Shown one piece after another: positions 23,825-32,429 of a DNA stretch of 50,815 nt (the stretch's first letter is position 1; each line of letters opens with the position of its first letter). Origin of the DNA: Candidatus Obscuribacter sp. (GTDB taxonomy: Bacteria > Cyanobacteriota > Vampirovibrionia > Obscuribacterales > Obscuribacteraceae); contig JADYXR010000022.1 in assembly GCA_021772095.1 (NCBI GenBank), positions 1 through 50,815 on the forward strand, written 5' to 3'. Made by a program: the position numbers and the translations under genes. Under the pieces are notes generated by a model, which saw nothing but the letters and a program-made list of their open reading frames with translations, did no database searches and was not told the DNA's origin.

Positions 23825-26564
23825 AATCGTCCCCTTCCTCGGAACCAGTCATAATCACGCCGCCGGATTCACCGTCATCGCCGTCGAGGACGGAATCATC
23901 GTCTTCGCTCTTCGACATTGATACGCTGTGCCGGATAAGTTGCAATTGTATCTCTTTGATAGGCGTAACTGAACACCAACGCCGGAATGCCTTAATCTCT
24001 TCGAGACATTTTGCCAATTGCAGGTACTCGGGAGACTCGTCGAATGAGCCGCCGGGATGTCCGTGATAGTCGAGGTTAATAACGCCGTCTTCGGACAACC
24101 AGTCGATCATGTGCGCTTCTTTCAACACGCCCAGACCGAGTGCAAGCGCCAATTTATTAGCGCCCATCAAAGCGGTCAGTTTGTCCGATTCGACTTTCCC
24201 CTCTTTTTGATTGACAGCGTAGCGAACTAAACCATAAAGTCGTTTCAAGAATTGCGATGGTTCGTCAGTCTCGGAGCGACCGGCGCCGATCAAATAGACA
24301 TTCTCGCAGGACGTCACGGTCAGCAAGTTTTGAAATACTTCGGCGGTAGGAGGAAACTGCCAGATCATCAAATGCGCCGCGTGAGTCAGAGCTGTGCGAT
24401 CGACGAACATTCCGCCTTGTGGTTGTGGGCAAGTCTCGGCGAAGACAATCAGATTGTTGCCGAGCTTGGTTTTGCCGCGGTTCAAAAGGTCGTCCGGATT
24501 ATCGTTGCTGCGCAGATCCTTCCAGACATATTTGACCGACGTGATTGCTTCCCGCGTGGGCAGTGCGATAGCTTCGACGGTGCGAACGATGTTTTCAATC
24601 ACACCGGCTGGATCGAGACTTGCTCTGTCCACGCCGGCAGCACCACCTGCGATACCGTCAGCGGAACCTGCAGCCGCGTTCATCAAAGCCGCCCCTGGAG
24701 CAGCCGCACTATCGGCGGTGCCAATCGATTCAGCCGTTAATCCAGCTGCCGGCAACATTGCACTCAAGGCTTCGGTGATTTGACTGATGTCGGTGATCTC
24801 TTCTCCGACGTGCATATCACGCCAATCGTTGACCACCAGTTGCAGCCGTTCTCTGCCATTAAACGTGTTCACATCGGCAGTGAAAACCAGGTCAACCGGA
24901 CGTCCTTCGTTGGGCGTGCGGCCCTGGCTGTTCCACATGACGCATTCATAAACTTGCCCCTTGTCGCCAGCCAGGATTAGTCGATGGTGCTTTCCATCTT
25001 TTCCTAACGTTCGTACTTCCTTGGTCGTAAGACCTTTCATACAAAATCTTGGTTTGCGATTAGACATTCCAAACGGCGCCAATACACGCAACAGCTTAGC
25101 CAGATCAAGGTCTACTGAATCCTGGTCGATAACTAAATCAACTTCGACCAGACCGGCCAACGCTTGTCCGCGCATCATATTGTTGCAAGTTTGAATTAGC
25201 CCGCGGCACATCTCATCAGCTTTTCCGTAATCCACGGAGAAACCGGCAGCCATTTTGTGACCGCCCCAACGATTCAGCAAATGCTCATTAGCTTTGAGAA
25301 CTTCGTATAGATCGACTTGTTCAACACCGCGCGCAGAGCCCTTAACGACTCCCTCTTCGGCGTCGAGCTGGCCGATGAAAACCGGACGATGATATTTTTC
25401 AACAAGGCGCGACGCGACAATTCCGACAACACCGTGGTGCCATTCGCGATCGTAAATCGCAATGCACTTCTGGTTGTGCCATGCGTCACCTTGCAGTTGT
25501 TTTGCCACTCGCAGATCAGCTTCCATGAAGATCTGTTCGCAGAGTTCTTGTCTCCGAATATTTTCGAGATGCAAGCCCCCAGCGATTTCTTCAGCGATCG
25601 CCGGGTCGTTGGTCGTCATCAACTCAACGGCTTTATTAGCGTCAGACAATCGACCAGCTGCATTGATTCGCGGAGCCAAACCGAAGCCAACCAGGTCGGT
25701 ATCGTTTTGTCCGTTGACTTGAGCAAGCAACGCTTTCAGTCCGACTCTTTTTGTCGCGACAAGTTTATCCAGGCCAATTTTGACAAGATATCGATTCTCG
25801 CGAATCAGTGGAACCAGATCCGCAATCATACCCATCGTCACGAAATCGAGCAGCTCATCAGCTTTTTCTTTCTGCCCTTTCGCTTCGAGCAGTGCTTCGC
25901 AAACTTTGTAAGCGACACCAACACCCGGCAAATGGAACAGTGGATGTTCCGAATCAAGCAACTTGGGATGCACGATAGCGACTGCAGGAGGCAATACTTC
26001 CGGCATAGTGTGGTGGTCCAGAACAAGCGTATCGACACCCAACGAGCGAGCGAAGTTGATTTCAGCAAAGTTGGAAACACCGCAATCGCAAGTGATGATC
26101 AACTTGGTCTTCTTCTTACTTGCAAGAATGCTTATCGCTTTGAGATTGAGTCCATACCCTTCGGTGACGCGGTTAGGAATGTAATAGTCGACATCCGCTC
26201 CGAGATCGCGCAGTACCGTCAGTAGTACCGAGGTGCCTGTGACTCCATCGACGTCATAGTCACCAAATACGGTGATATGCTGTTTTTCGTCCATCGCTCT
26301 GATGATCCGAGCAACCGCTTTGTCGACATCGGGAAGCTCTGATGCCGGCGTTGGCACATAGCTTGTTTCGTCGAGAAAGTTCATCGCCCCGGCAACGGTC
26401 TTCACGCCGCGCTTCATCATCAACGAAGCGATCACAGGCGAACCCAGCGCCACATCGATAATGTCCTGCGGGACTTCCGGCTCCGGCGGAAATAGCCAGA
26501 TCTTGCTTTGCGGCGATGTCCGCGTCGGCAATGAGAATGTTTCGCTGGCTGATGTATTGCTCAT
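23772..26564 (-). CDS. recJ: single-strand DNA-specific exonuclease RecJ
   Basis: RecJ degrades single-stranded DNA 5' to 3' in recombination and mismatch repair. The 930-residue protein holds DHH phosphoesterase motifs FGDYDVDGVTG, ITCDCG, LDHHTMP and HLPGVGVA, then INAAGRLSDANKAVELM, the DHHA1 end WGGHKMAAG, and the OB-like domain. The family core takes about 570 residues; the rest is an Ala/Gly-rich linker (about 625-665) and the extra C-terminal domain also found in cyanobacterial and Firmicute RecJ (NLIVFAETCPQ through DYHGHPGGSFDESPEYL), then an acidic tail. GGAGG lies 9 bases before ATG 26564. A frame extends upstream to 26756 but adds an unlikely N-terminus. It overlaps apt by 53 bp. 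Confidence 0.94.
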   Translation of the reverse strand: MSNTSASETFSLPTRTSPQSKIWLFPPEPEVPQDIIDVALGSPVIASLMMKRGVKTVAGAMNFLDETSYVPTPASELPDVDKAVARIIRAMDEKQHITVFGDYDVDGVTGTSVLLTVLRDLGADVDYYIPNRVTEGYGLNLKAISILASKKKTKLIITCDCGVSNFAEINFARSLGVDTLVLDHHTMPEVLPPAVAIVHPKLLDSEHPLFHLPGVGVAYKVCEALLEAKGQKEKADELLDFVTMGMIADLVPLIRENRYLVKIGLDKLVATKRVGLKALLAQVNGQNDTDLVGFGLAPRINAAGRLSDANKAVELMTTNDPAIAEEIAGGLHLENIRRQELCEQIFMEADLRVAKQLQGDAWHNQKCIAIYDREWHHGVVGIVASRLVEKYHRPVFIGQLDAEEGVVKGSARGVEQVDLYEVLKANEHLLNRWGGHKMAAGFSVDYGKADEMCRGLIQTCNNMMRGQALAGLVEVDLVIDQDSVDLDLAKLLRVLAPFGMSNRKPRFCMKGLTTKEVRTLGKDGKHHRLILAGDKGQVYECVMWNSQGRTPNEGRPVDLVFTADVNTFNGRERLQLVVNDWRDMHVGEEITDISQITEALSAMLPAAGLTAESIGTADSAAAPGAALMNAAAGSADGIAGGAAGVDRASLDPAGVIENIVRTVEAIALPTREAITSVKYVWKDLRSNDNPDDLLNRGKTKLGNNLIVFAETCPQPQGGMFVDRTALTHAAHLMIWQFPPTAEVFQNLLTVTSCENVYLIGAGRSETDEPSQFLKRLYGLVRYAVNQKEGKVESDKLTALMGANKLALALGLGVLKEAHMIDWLSEDGVINLDYHGHPGGSFDESPEYLQLAKCLEEIKAFRRWCSVTPIKEIQLQLIRHSVSMSKSEDDDSVLDGDDGESGGVIMTGSEEGDDYDNTDGRFKQNGIGSSS

Positions 26565-26923
26565 CAGTTGTGCCTCCGGAAAAAAGTCTGGCATTCGAAA
26601 CTGATCAAGGACAGTCCGATTGCTGGTATATCGATAGTGGAACGAGCGGATGTAGGGTGCAAAGCAAACGCCCGCACTTATTAGCATACAAGAAGTAGGT
26701 TTTCCATAAGGCGCGCTCCGACTAGCACTCTTGTATATACAAAAGACCTCCACCAAGTCGCGTCAGTGATACCAGAGTGATACCAACAAAGACCACCTAC
26801 TTACATAAACGAAATTTGCACACAAAAAGTTCAATCCCAGCGAGCGAATTTCCTTTAATTATGGATACTCGACGCATATACATCTAAATATGTTTTTCGA
26901 GAACCACCAAACACCCAGCCAAT
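26565..26923. other. intergenic region, no gene supported
   Basis: This is the upstream region of recJ. The long frame upstream of the RecJ start (to 26756) has no family match. No structured RNA or clear promoter can be seen. Confidence 0.35.
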
Positions 26924-27235
26924 CTACTGGTTTAAATCCGGATCAACAATCGTCATTACACTCTTCGGTCTGGCAACTTTTGGCCAGTTCCGCAAGTCAT
27001 ATTCAATAATCGTCGTAAAAACGGGAGGCTTCGGCCAGGGGAGCGCCCAATTGGCAATCCACATCACCGGCAGCAAAATCACATGCACGCTCAAAGCGAC
27101 CAGAAAACAATCCACCAGCGGTATCTGCTCTTTGACCCAGAAGAAAACTTTTTCTCTGGAAATGAGCGGATCACCCTGCCACTCTGGCGGTACGGGAAAG
27201 TTCTTCGATTTCGCGCCTGATGATTTCAAGTTCAA
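26924..27235 (-). CDS. small single-span membrane protein
   Basis: This 103-residue protein begins at TTG 27235, as no ATG or GTG occurs in frame downstream of the preceding stop. A charged N-terminus (about 1-40) is followed by one hydrophobic helix (VDCFLVALSVHVILLPVMWI, about 42-61) and a short Pro/Trp-rich tail. No ribosome site is obvious, so a missing N-terminus or an altered start is possible. The basic-N, hydrophobic, proline layout resembles the membrane anchor of TonB-like proteins, but the segment is too short to assign. It is divergent from the secreted protein gene at 27315. Confidence 0.45.
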   Translation of the reverse strand: MNLKSSGAKSKNFPVPPEWQGDPLISREKVFFWVKEQIPLVDCFLVALSVHVILLPVMWIANWALPWPKPPVFTTIIEYDLRNWPKVARPKSVMTIVDPDLNQ

Positions 27236-27314
27236 AGTATGTATTGCTGATGGTAGTATTGAGCTTACCTTTTAGCATACACTCAAGGCTCAAGGTTAAC
27301 TCATTGAGGCAGGT

Positions 27315-28112
27315 ATGTCGGCAAACGGCGCCTATACATTGACAAGCCCATCGTCCATCAATTCACTTCTGAAAGGCTCAATAGCCCTGGCTCTGGCATT
27401 GGCGCTGCAGCCGGCGTTCGGCGCCGAGGAAGAGTGCGACTACGGTCCGCCCAATCTTATTAAGACGATCAAAACACCTTTCGGCGCGACCAATCCGACC
27501 GAAACCCAGACTGATGCCGGCGTTTCGGACGAACTAGGCAGCATTAGCCTGTCGTCAGCCGCGGCCGACGGTCAGGAGCAGCCCACGCGGGTCGCCACGG
27601 CTCCGTCCGCGATTCAAAAGTTGAGTATTAAAGGGCGTTTAGCCGGTTCTCGGATGTATCTGCCAGAACGGATGATCATCGGTCAGACCAGTAAATTCAC
27701 CGTAAAGGCAAAACCGGGAATGATTGTGGCAATCGCGATGGCCGACCGGGACAAGGGCGCCAAGCCGATTGCCGGTCACGATTTGAGACTGGGTCCGGAC
27801 CGAAAAGTCGTGGCAATCGCAAAGTTGCCAGAAACAGGTGTCGCCGAAATTTACGTAGAAGCGCCGATCGAAGGCGATCTGATCGGTCAGTACTTGTTCT
27901 TCGAAGCAGCGGTCTGGTCGAAAGACGACTTGAGCGACGTAGAATGGGCACAAACAGTCACTTCCGCCGCGGGCGGCTCACCGACCAACGCGGTCATGAT
28001 GGCGCAAGCATCAGAAACCAAGCGCGGCGTGCGCATCGTTCCGGACGGAGCGATGCCGATGATTATGCGCCAGGGTCAGGGCGCATCAAGCCTGAGTTCA
28101 GGACAACCTTGA
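27315..28112 (+). CDS. secreted protein of unknown function
   Basis: This 265-residue protein has a signal peptide (hydrophobic SIALALALALQPAFG, about 22-36, with cleavage near AFGAEEE). The mature part starts acidic (EEECDYGPPN), has an Ala/Gln/Thr-rich linker (about 60-95), then a beta-rich domain with KGRLAGSRMYLPERMIIGQTSKF (about 105-130) and repeated alternating hydrophobics typical of an immunoglobulin-like or beta-sandwich fold. The end is Gln/Ser/Gly-rich. No catalytic motif is visible. GAGGCAGGT precedes ATG 27315. It is about 120 bp upstream of the DUF4127 gene on the same strand and may be cotranscribed. The family is not recognised. Confidence 0.65.
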   Translation: MSANGAYTLTSPSSINSLLKGSIALALALALQPAFGAEEECDYGPPNLIKTIKTPFGATNPTETQTDAGVSDELGSISLSSAAADGQEQPTRVATAPSAIQKLSIKGRLAGSRMYLPERMIIGQTSKFTVKAKPGMIVAIAMADRDKGAKPIAGHDLRLGPDRKVVAIAKLPETGVAEIYVEAPIEGDLIGQYLFFEAAVWSKDDLSDVEWAQTVTSAAGGSPTNAVMMAQASETKRGVRIVPDGAMPMIMRQGQGASSLSSGQP

Positions 28113-28229
28113 TTGAAAGAAACGAAATCAATCGTCAGCAGAACTTTACTGAACGACTGACCAACTGAGAAATCGGGAAATAGTACGAGAAGAATACACG
28201 GCAACTTTGTGAAAGCGGAATCTTAATCG

Positions 28230-29741
28230 ATGAAAGCACTTTTGATACCACTCGATGACAGACCAGTAACTTATGTCTATCCATCGATGATTGCGGCCGC
28301 TGCAGGAATAGAAATAGTAGCCCCACCGCGCTCACTTATGGGTTCACTTTTTCACGCCGCGCAAATCGATTCGTTGATCGGATGGATCAACACGACGATC
28401 GAACGCAATCAACTAGATGTAGTAATCATCGGCTTGGACAGCATTCTCTACGGCGGTTTGATCACCTCGAGACAATGCGAAGATCCAGCAAAGCAGATCA
28501 GCAAACGCCTCAATAGTTTAAAAAAATGGCGCCAGCACAGCAAAGACAAACCGCAAATATTTGCGCAAACCAGTGTCATGCGCATCTCAGATAACTACGA
28601 CAACACAGAAGAAAAAACTTACTGGTCCCGCTATGGCCGCGAGATCTTCGCCTGGTCGGAAGTTCTCTATCGCATGCAAAAAGGCAAAGTCAATCAAGGC
28701 GTGCTCGATTCATACGAACGCCGAATCCCGCTCGACATCAGAGAAGATTATCTGAAATTGCGTTTCCGAAATTTCCAGGTCAACCAAGAAATTGTAGATT
28801 TAGTCAGAGACAAAACCATAGATCGGCTCATCATCAGCGTTGACGATTCCGGCAACCAAGGCTTGAATGTCCTGGAGCGCGAAAAACTTTTGCAAAAATC
28901 TCAGCAGCTCGGACTAAACAAACGCGTCTTTTCATACCCGGGAGCCGATGAGGTTCTCGACACACTGCTTTCATCGTGGCTCAACGATCAGTTCAACAGC
29001 ACGGGTGTGAAGATGCGAGCCAAAGCAATCTTCAGTCCTCCGAACGCCGCTCTTTGCGCCAGCCGCTACGAAGGTCAAACGATTGGAGAAACACTCAAGT
29101 CACAAGTTGAAGCAGCCGGTATCGAATACGTCACTGAGTTCGAATCCACTGGTCACGAGAGCGCCAACACGATCGACATTACGGTGATCATGCATGGTTC
29201 CGATATTCAAGGCGATCACATTTTGCTGCCGGGCTTGCCGGATCTGAGACAGGTAGACACTCGCGCTCAAGTACGCGAGACAATCGGGCTGCTTGAAAAA
29301 GCCACCACGCCTTGCATACTTTGCGATGTCGCTTACGCAAATGGTTCCGACCCTCTGCTTGCCGAGGAGCTGATTCAGCGCCCCGATCTGATTGCAAAAC
29401 TGATCGGCTATGCTGGATGGAACACCACTGGTAATACCATTGGTTCTGCCCTGGCGACCGGCGTTGCCAGACTGTTTGCGATTAGAACGAATCGTCGCAA
29501 TGAATTGACTGATAAGGCATTCCAGCGTTGCATCTTCACACGACTGGCAGATGACTGGGCATATCAAACTCGCGTCCGTCCGCAGTTAAGCTCCGACGCC
29601 TCAATCGATCAACTAGCCCAACTGATCAAACCATATCTATCTAAAATCGGACAATCCATGCGCTTCGAACCGGGCAATCTTCGCGTAAGCTTCCCCTGGA
29701 AAAGAACGTTCGAATTGGAAGTTTGTTTCGAAGAGCGCTAA
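28230..29741 (+). CDS. DUF4127 family protein
   Basis: DUF4127 proteins are cytoplasmic proteins of about 500 residues; their function is unknown to me, but they are often linked to carbohydrate or cell-wall metabolism. This 503-residue member has the N-terminal signature LLIPLDDRPVTY and the later signature YAGWNTTGNTIGSALATGVARL (about 391-412), with IISVDDSGNQGLN and an AYANGSDP segment between. The Asp-rich clusters and conserved GWNT suggest an enzymatic site. ATG 28230 immediately precedes the first motif. It follows the secreted protein by about 120 bp. No other recognisable pathway gene is adjacent. Confidence 0.8.
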   Translation: MKALLIPLDDRPVTYVYPSMIAAAAGIEIVAPPRSLMGSLFHAAQIDSLIGWINTTIERNQLDVVIIGLDSILYGGLITSRQCEDPAKQISKRLNSLKKWRQHSKDKPQIFAQTSVMRISDNYDNTEEKTYWSRYGREIFAWSEVLYRMQKGKVNQGVLDSYERRIPLDIREDYLKLRFRNFQVNQEIVDLVRDKTIDRLIISVDDSGNQGLNVLEREKLLQKSQQLGLNKRVFSYPGADEVLDTLLSSWLNDQFNSTGVKMRAKAIFSPPNAALCASRYEGQTIGETLKSQVEAAGIEYVTEFESTGHESANTIDITVIMHGSDIQGDHILLPGLPDLRQVDTRAQVRETIGLLEKATTPCILCDVAYANGSDPLLAEELIQRPDLIAKLIGYAGWNTTGNTIGSALATGVARLFAIRTNRRNELTDKAFQRCIFTRLADDWAYQTRVRPQLSSDASIDQLAQLIKPYLSKIGQSMRFEPGNLRVSFPWKRTFELEVCFEER

Positions 29742-29871
29742 GCTGAAACAACACGTCAATCGAGAGGCGAGTGTATCGGGAACAGTAAAGTGGAGTACGT
29801 CGAGAAACCGAGTGGACGGAACAGACTACAATCAACGTACGTCGAGGAAACCGGCAACGGATCAAAACGCG

Positions 29872-31053
29872 ATGGCAGTCCCTTCTAAAAATCGAAATCA
29901 GTTAATCGCGAGGCATACCGCGCTTCTGTCTTTCGGAATGCGTTTGACTGCGGCTCTATTGCTTGGCACATCGATGTCTCTGGTTTTGGAAACAGTATCG
30001 CCTGCGTTTGCCAAACCGACAAAAACAGTCGAGTCATCCTGGGAAAAAGCCGATCGCACGCTGAAGCAGCAGGTCTACCAGGTCAATGTCGGCGTGATCA
30101 TGAAACTGAAAGATGGACAATTCATTCAACTGTCCGATCTTTCGCCGAAATACAAATTGCCAGTGTTTACGACTAGCCCGCAGTTCAAAGGATGGCGCGT
30201 CCTGAGCTATGGTTCAGCGTTTCCAGTGCGAACTTCCAAGTCTGATGTCACCTATTTTTTAACTAGCCGTCACGTCGTCGACAAAGCCGAACCAACGGTC
30301 AAAGAATGCGAGAGATTCTTTTCGGCCATGCGTTTGTTCGCAGAACAGACGGCTCATGGCAGAGACATCGACGGTCGTTATCGCGAGCTGCAAAACATTG
30401 TTAATTGGTCCCAGACCAAACGCATGAGTACAGCTGAGAAAGCGCTCTACAACCAGACTGTCGATGCGATCTGGGATTGCTATGAAACATATCTTTCCGA
30501 GCGCGTCGATCCAACTCGAACAACGTTTAGAAAATACCTCGGTATAGTCACCGTGCTAAGCGACATTAGCTATTTCATTCATCCACCAGGACCGGTATCA
30601 CAAGCGCCTCTCAAGGGTCATCTCTACCGTATGTCCAACTCCGCACCGAATGAACCTGACCTCGCTTTGCTCACAGTTAAAAGCGTCGGAATTTCGCTTT
30701 TAGATTTAGACGATCGCGTTCCATCTGAAGGTCAAGAAGTACAAGTGATAGGCTATCCGCTCGAGTCGGATCAAATCGATCAAGACTCTTTTAATTACTT
30801 CACGCCAACGTTCAGCAACGGCAGAATCAGCCGCGTCACACCACGAACATTGCAAGTCGATGCAACTGTCGCAGTCGGCAACAGCGGCGGACCCGTGGTC
30901 AACATCCAGGGAAAAGTCGTAGGCGTCATGGCACGACGTGCACGCGACAATGACACCAAAGAAGAAATTCGCAAATTCGCAGCTGCTGTCACAGTATCAT
31001 GCGTGCGCGAGTTTGCACCGGAGTTGTTCGGCAAGCTCAATAGCACTCAATAG
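29872..31053 (+). CDS. secreted trypsin-like serine protease with helical insertion
   Basis: This is an extracytoplasmic protease of the HtrA/S1-like type. From ATG 29872 it has 393 residues; GTG 29812 would add 20. A signal peptide lies at about 22-48 (MRLTAALLLGTSMSLVLE, cleavage near AFAKP). Numbered from the longer start, the triad is H154 (TSRHVVD), D283 (PDLALL) and S358 (GNSGGPVVN), all in family context. Between His and Asp is an extra helical segment of about 90 residues (165-250), rich in Glu, Lys and Trp, that the fold does not normally contain. No PDZ domain follows, unlike DegP. It lies after DUF4127 on the same strand. A possible partner is unknown. Confidence 0.85.
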   Translation: MAVPSKNRNQLIARHTALLSFGMRLTAALLLGTSMSLVLETVSPAFAKPTKTVESSWEKADRTLKQQVYQVNVGVIMKLKDGQFIQLSDLSPKYKLPVFTTSPQFKGWRVLSYGSAFPVRTSKSDVTYFLTSRHVVDKAEPTVKECERFFSAMRLFAEQTAHGRDIDGRYRELQNIVNWSQTKRMSTAEKALYNQTVDAIWDCYETYLSERVDPTRTTFRKYLGIVTVLSDISYFIHPPGPVSQAPLKGHLYRMSNSAPNEPDLALLTVKSVGISLLDLDDRVPSEGQEVQVIGYPLESDQIDQDSFNYFTPTFSNGRISRVTPRTLQVDATVAVGNSGGPVVNIQGKVVGVMARRARDNDTKEEIRKFAAAVTVSCVREFAPELFGKLNSTQ

Positions 31054-31141
31054 ACGCAAGTTCGGCAATGCTCAATAAAGGCAAGCTCAGCAGCCGCCCA
31101 ACAAACACCTGACTAGCGATCGCATATCAACCCAGCAAACT

Positions 31142-32047
31142 TTAAAGTCCAAGATTTCCTTTGGGACCGGAGTCGAACATTCCGCCGTCGCCATCATTGC
31201 TTTCGGCGAACAACAACGCCATCTCGTCTTTAACTTTGTTGAAACCTTTCATTGGCTCAAACACCGAGGTGTCAACCGTCTTTTTCTTGGCACTGATTGT
31301 GTCAAAAACCTGAACAATTTTGTGTTGCTTGGGCTGAAACATCTGAGCCCGCAATGGCGCGCCACCGGTCTTAATCGGCACCATCATCATACTGCCCACA
31401 ACTTCCGAGAACTGTTGAGGTGCCACTATATCTGATGCCATCCAAATCGAACCGTATCGCATGCCACCAGGCTTGGTGATGCCAACCTCGTAGGCTTTTG
31501 CTCCTGCAATCGATTCGGTCACGCCGGTTTTGCCAACCTTCATTTGGGCAAATTCACTTTTCGCTTTGGCGGTTTTTCCGCTGGAAGGCATGAAGAATAC
31601 GCGGTCTTTCCACTGCGCATACGGGAAACTGCAGAAGTTTTTGGTTTCGGTGTTAAACAAATAAGCATCCCATTTCGGGGCTTTGAACATCCAGGTTATG
31701 CCCATCTTCTCGGCCCGGATGCGCACCGCCTGTGGTGAAATCATGCAGGTGATCTGTCCGACCATTTTGCTGGTTTGGATTAACTCCCAGACTTCTACTT
31801 TCTTGCCAGTAGGCGGAGCCATCGCATCTTTCTTGATGTCGCTTTTCGTGGCACTTTTCGTGTCGCTTTTGGTTTCGGTTTTTGTCGTGATTGTTGTTTT
31901 GGTCGTCAGCGAAGGCTTGCCGGTTGTAGTCTTCGAAACTTGGGCGTGACCCGCACCGCAGCCCAACAATACCGAGAACGCGATTAATTGAATTACAAAA
32001 AGCCGCTTGAAGAAGGAGATTCCGAGTGCTTCACTGTTAGAATGCAT
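31142..32047 (-). CDS. secreted protein, second member of the family at 11047
   Basis: From ATG 32047 the product is 301 residues; the frame extends to a TTG at 32089 with no better start. A signal peptide (about 10-33, LFVIQLIAFSVLLGCGAGHA) carries a Cys within GCGAG, so lipoprotein processing is possible, though the lipobox is not standard. A Lys/Thr linker (about 35-75) follows, and then the domain shared with the gene at 11047-12024: VEVWELIQ, WMFKAPKWDAYLFNTETK, and later KQHKIVQVFD. Length and spacing match, which makes the two clear paralogues. A LolA- or DUF4412-like fold is possible but not shown. Confidence 0.75.
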   Translation of the reverse strand: MHSNSEALGISFFKRLFVIQLIAFSVLLGCGAGHAQVSKTTTGKPSLTTKTTITTKTETKSDTKSATKSDIKKDAMAPPTGKKVEVWELIQTSKMVGQITCMISPQAVRIRAEKMGITWMFKAPKWDAYLFNTETKNFCSFPYAQWKDRVFFMPSSGKTAKAKSEFAQMKVGKTGVTESIAGAKAYEVGITKPGGMRYGSIWMASDIVAPQQFSEVVGSMMMVPIKTGGAPLRAQMFQPKQHKIVQVFDTISAKKKTVDTSVFEPMKGFNKVKDEMALLFAESNDGDGGMFDSGPKGNLGL

Positions 32048-32198
32048 GATACTCACGCTTTGGATTGCCTGGATTACTGGTAAAACCAAACTGACTCTGG
32101 TTCTGTCGAACGACCATCATACCGTGTTATTGCGTTGCTTGGCATCTGCGATTAATCGTTGAATCGGAGAGTCAAACCGCAAGAAAGTCCGGGGAAAA

Positions 32199-32426
32199 AT
32201 GGAACAGGTAGCTAACTGGCAAATTGCATTTCTTCTGATCACGGTTGCTGTCGCGACCGCGCTTTCGATTTACGCCGCCACCGTGTCGGAAGGCAAGGGC
32301 AAGGTGCTGTGCGATGATTGTCGCTTCAACAACGACGTCGACTGCTTGAAAGCCGATCGCCCTAACGCCATTATCTGCACGGCTTATCGCCCGGTCGTTG
32401 AAACTTCCAGCGCCGAACAACGCTGA
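32199..32426 (+). CDS. small membrane protein with four-cysteine domain
   Basis: This 75-residue protein has one hydrophobic helix (WQIAFLLITVAVATALSIY, about 7-25) and then a short domain with C-x2-C-x7-C-x9-C (LCDDCRFNNDVDCLKADRPNAIIC), which could bind one zinc ion or form two disulfides. A start ATG at 32199 follows GGGG about 6 bases upstream. It is convergent with the kinase at 32430, only 3 bp away. Its small size and clear helix-plus-cysteine design favour a real gene. No family is recognised. Confidence 0.6.
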   Translation: MEQVANWQIAFLLITVAVATALSIYAATVSEGKGKVLCDDCRFNNDVDCLKADRPNAIICTAYRPVVETSSAEQR

Positions 32427-32429
32427 ATT

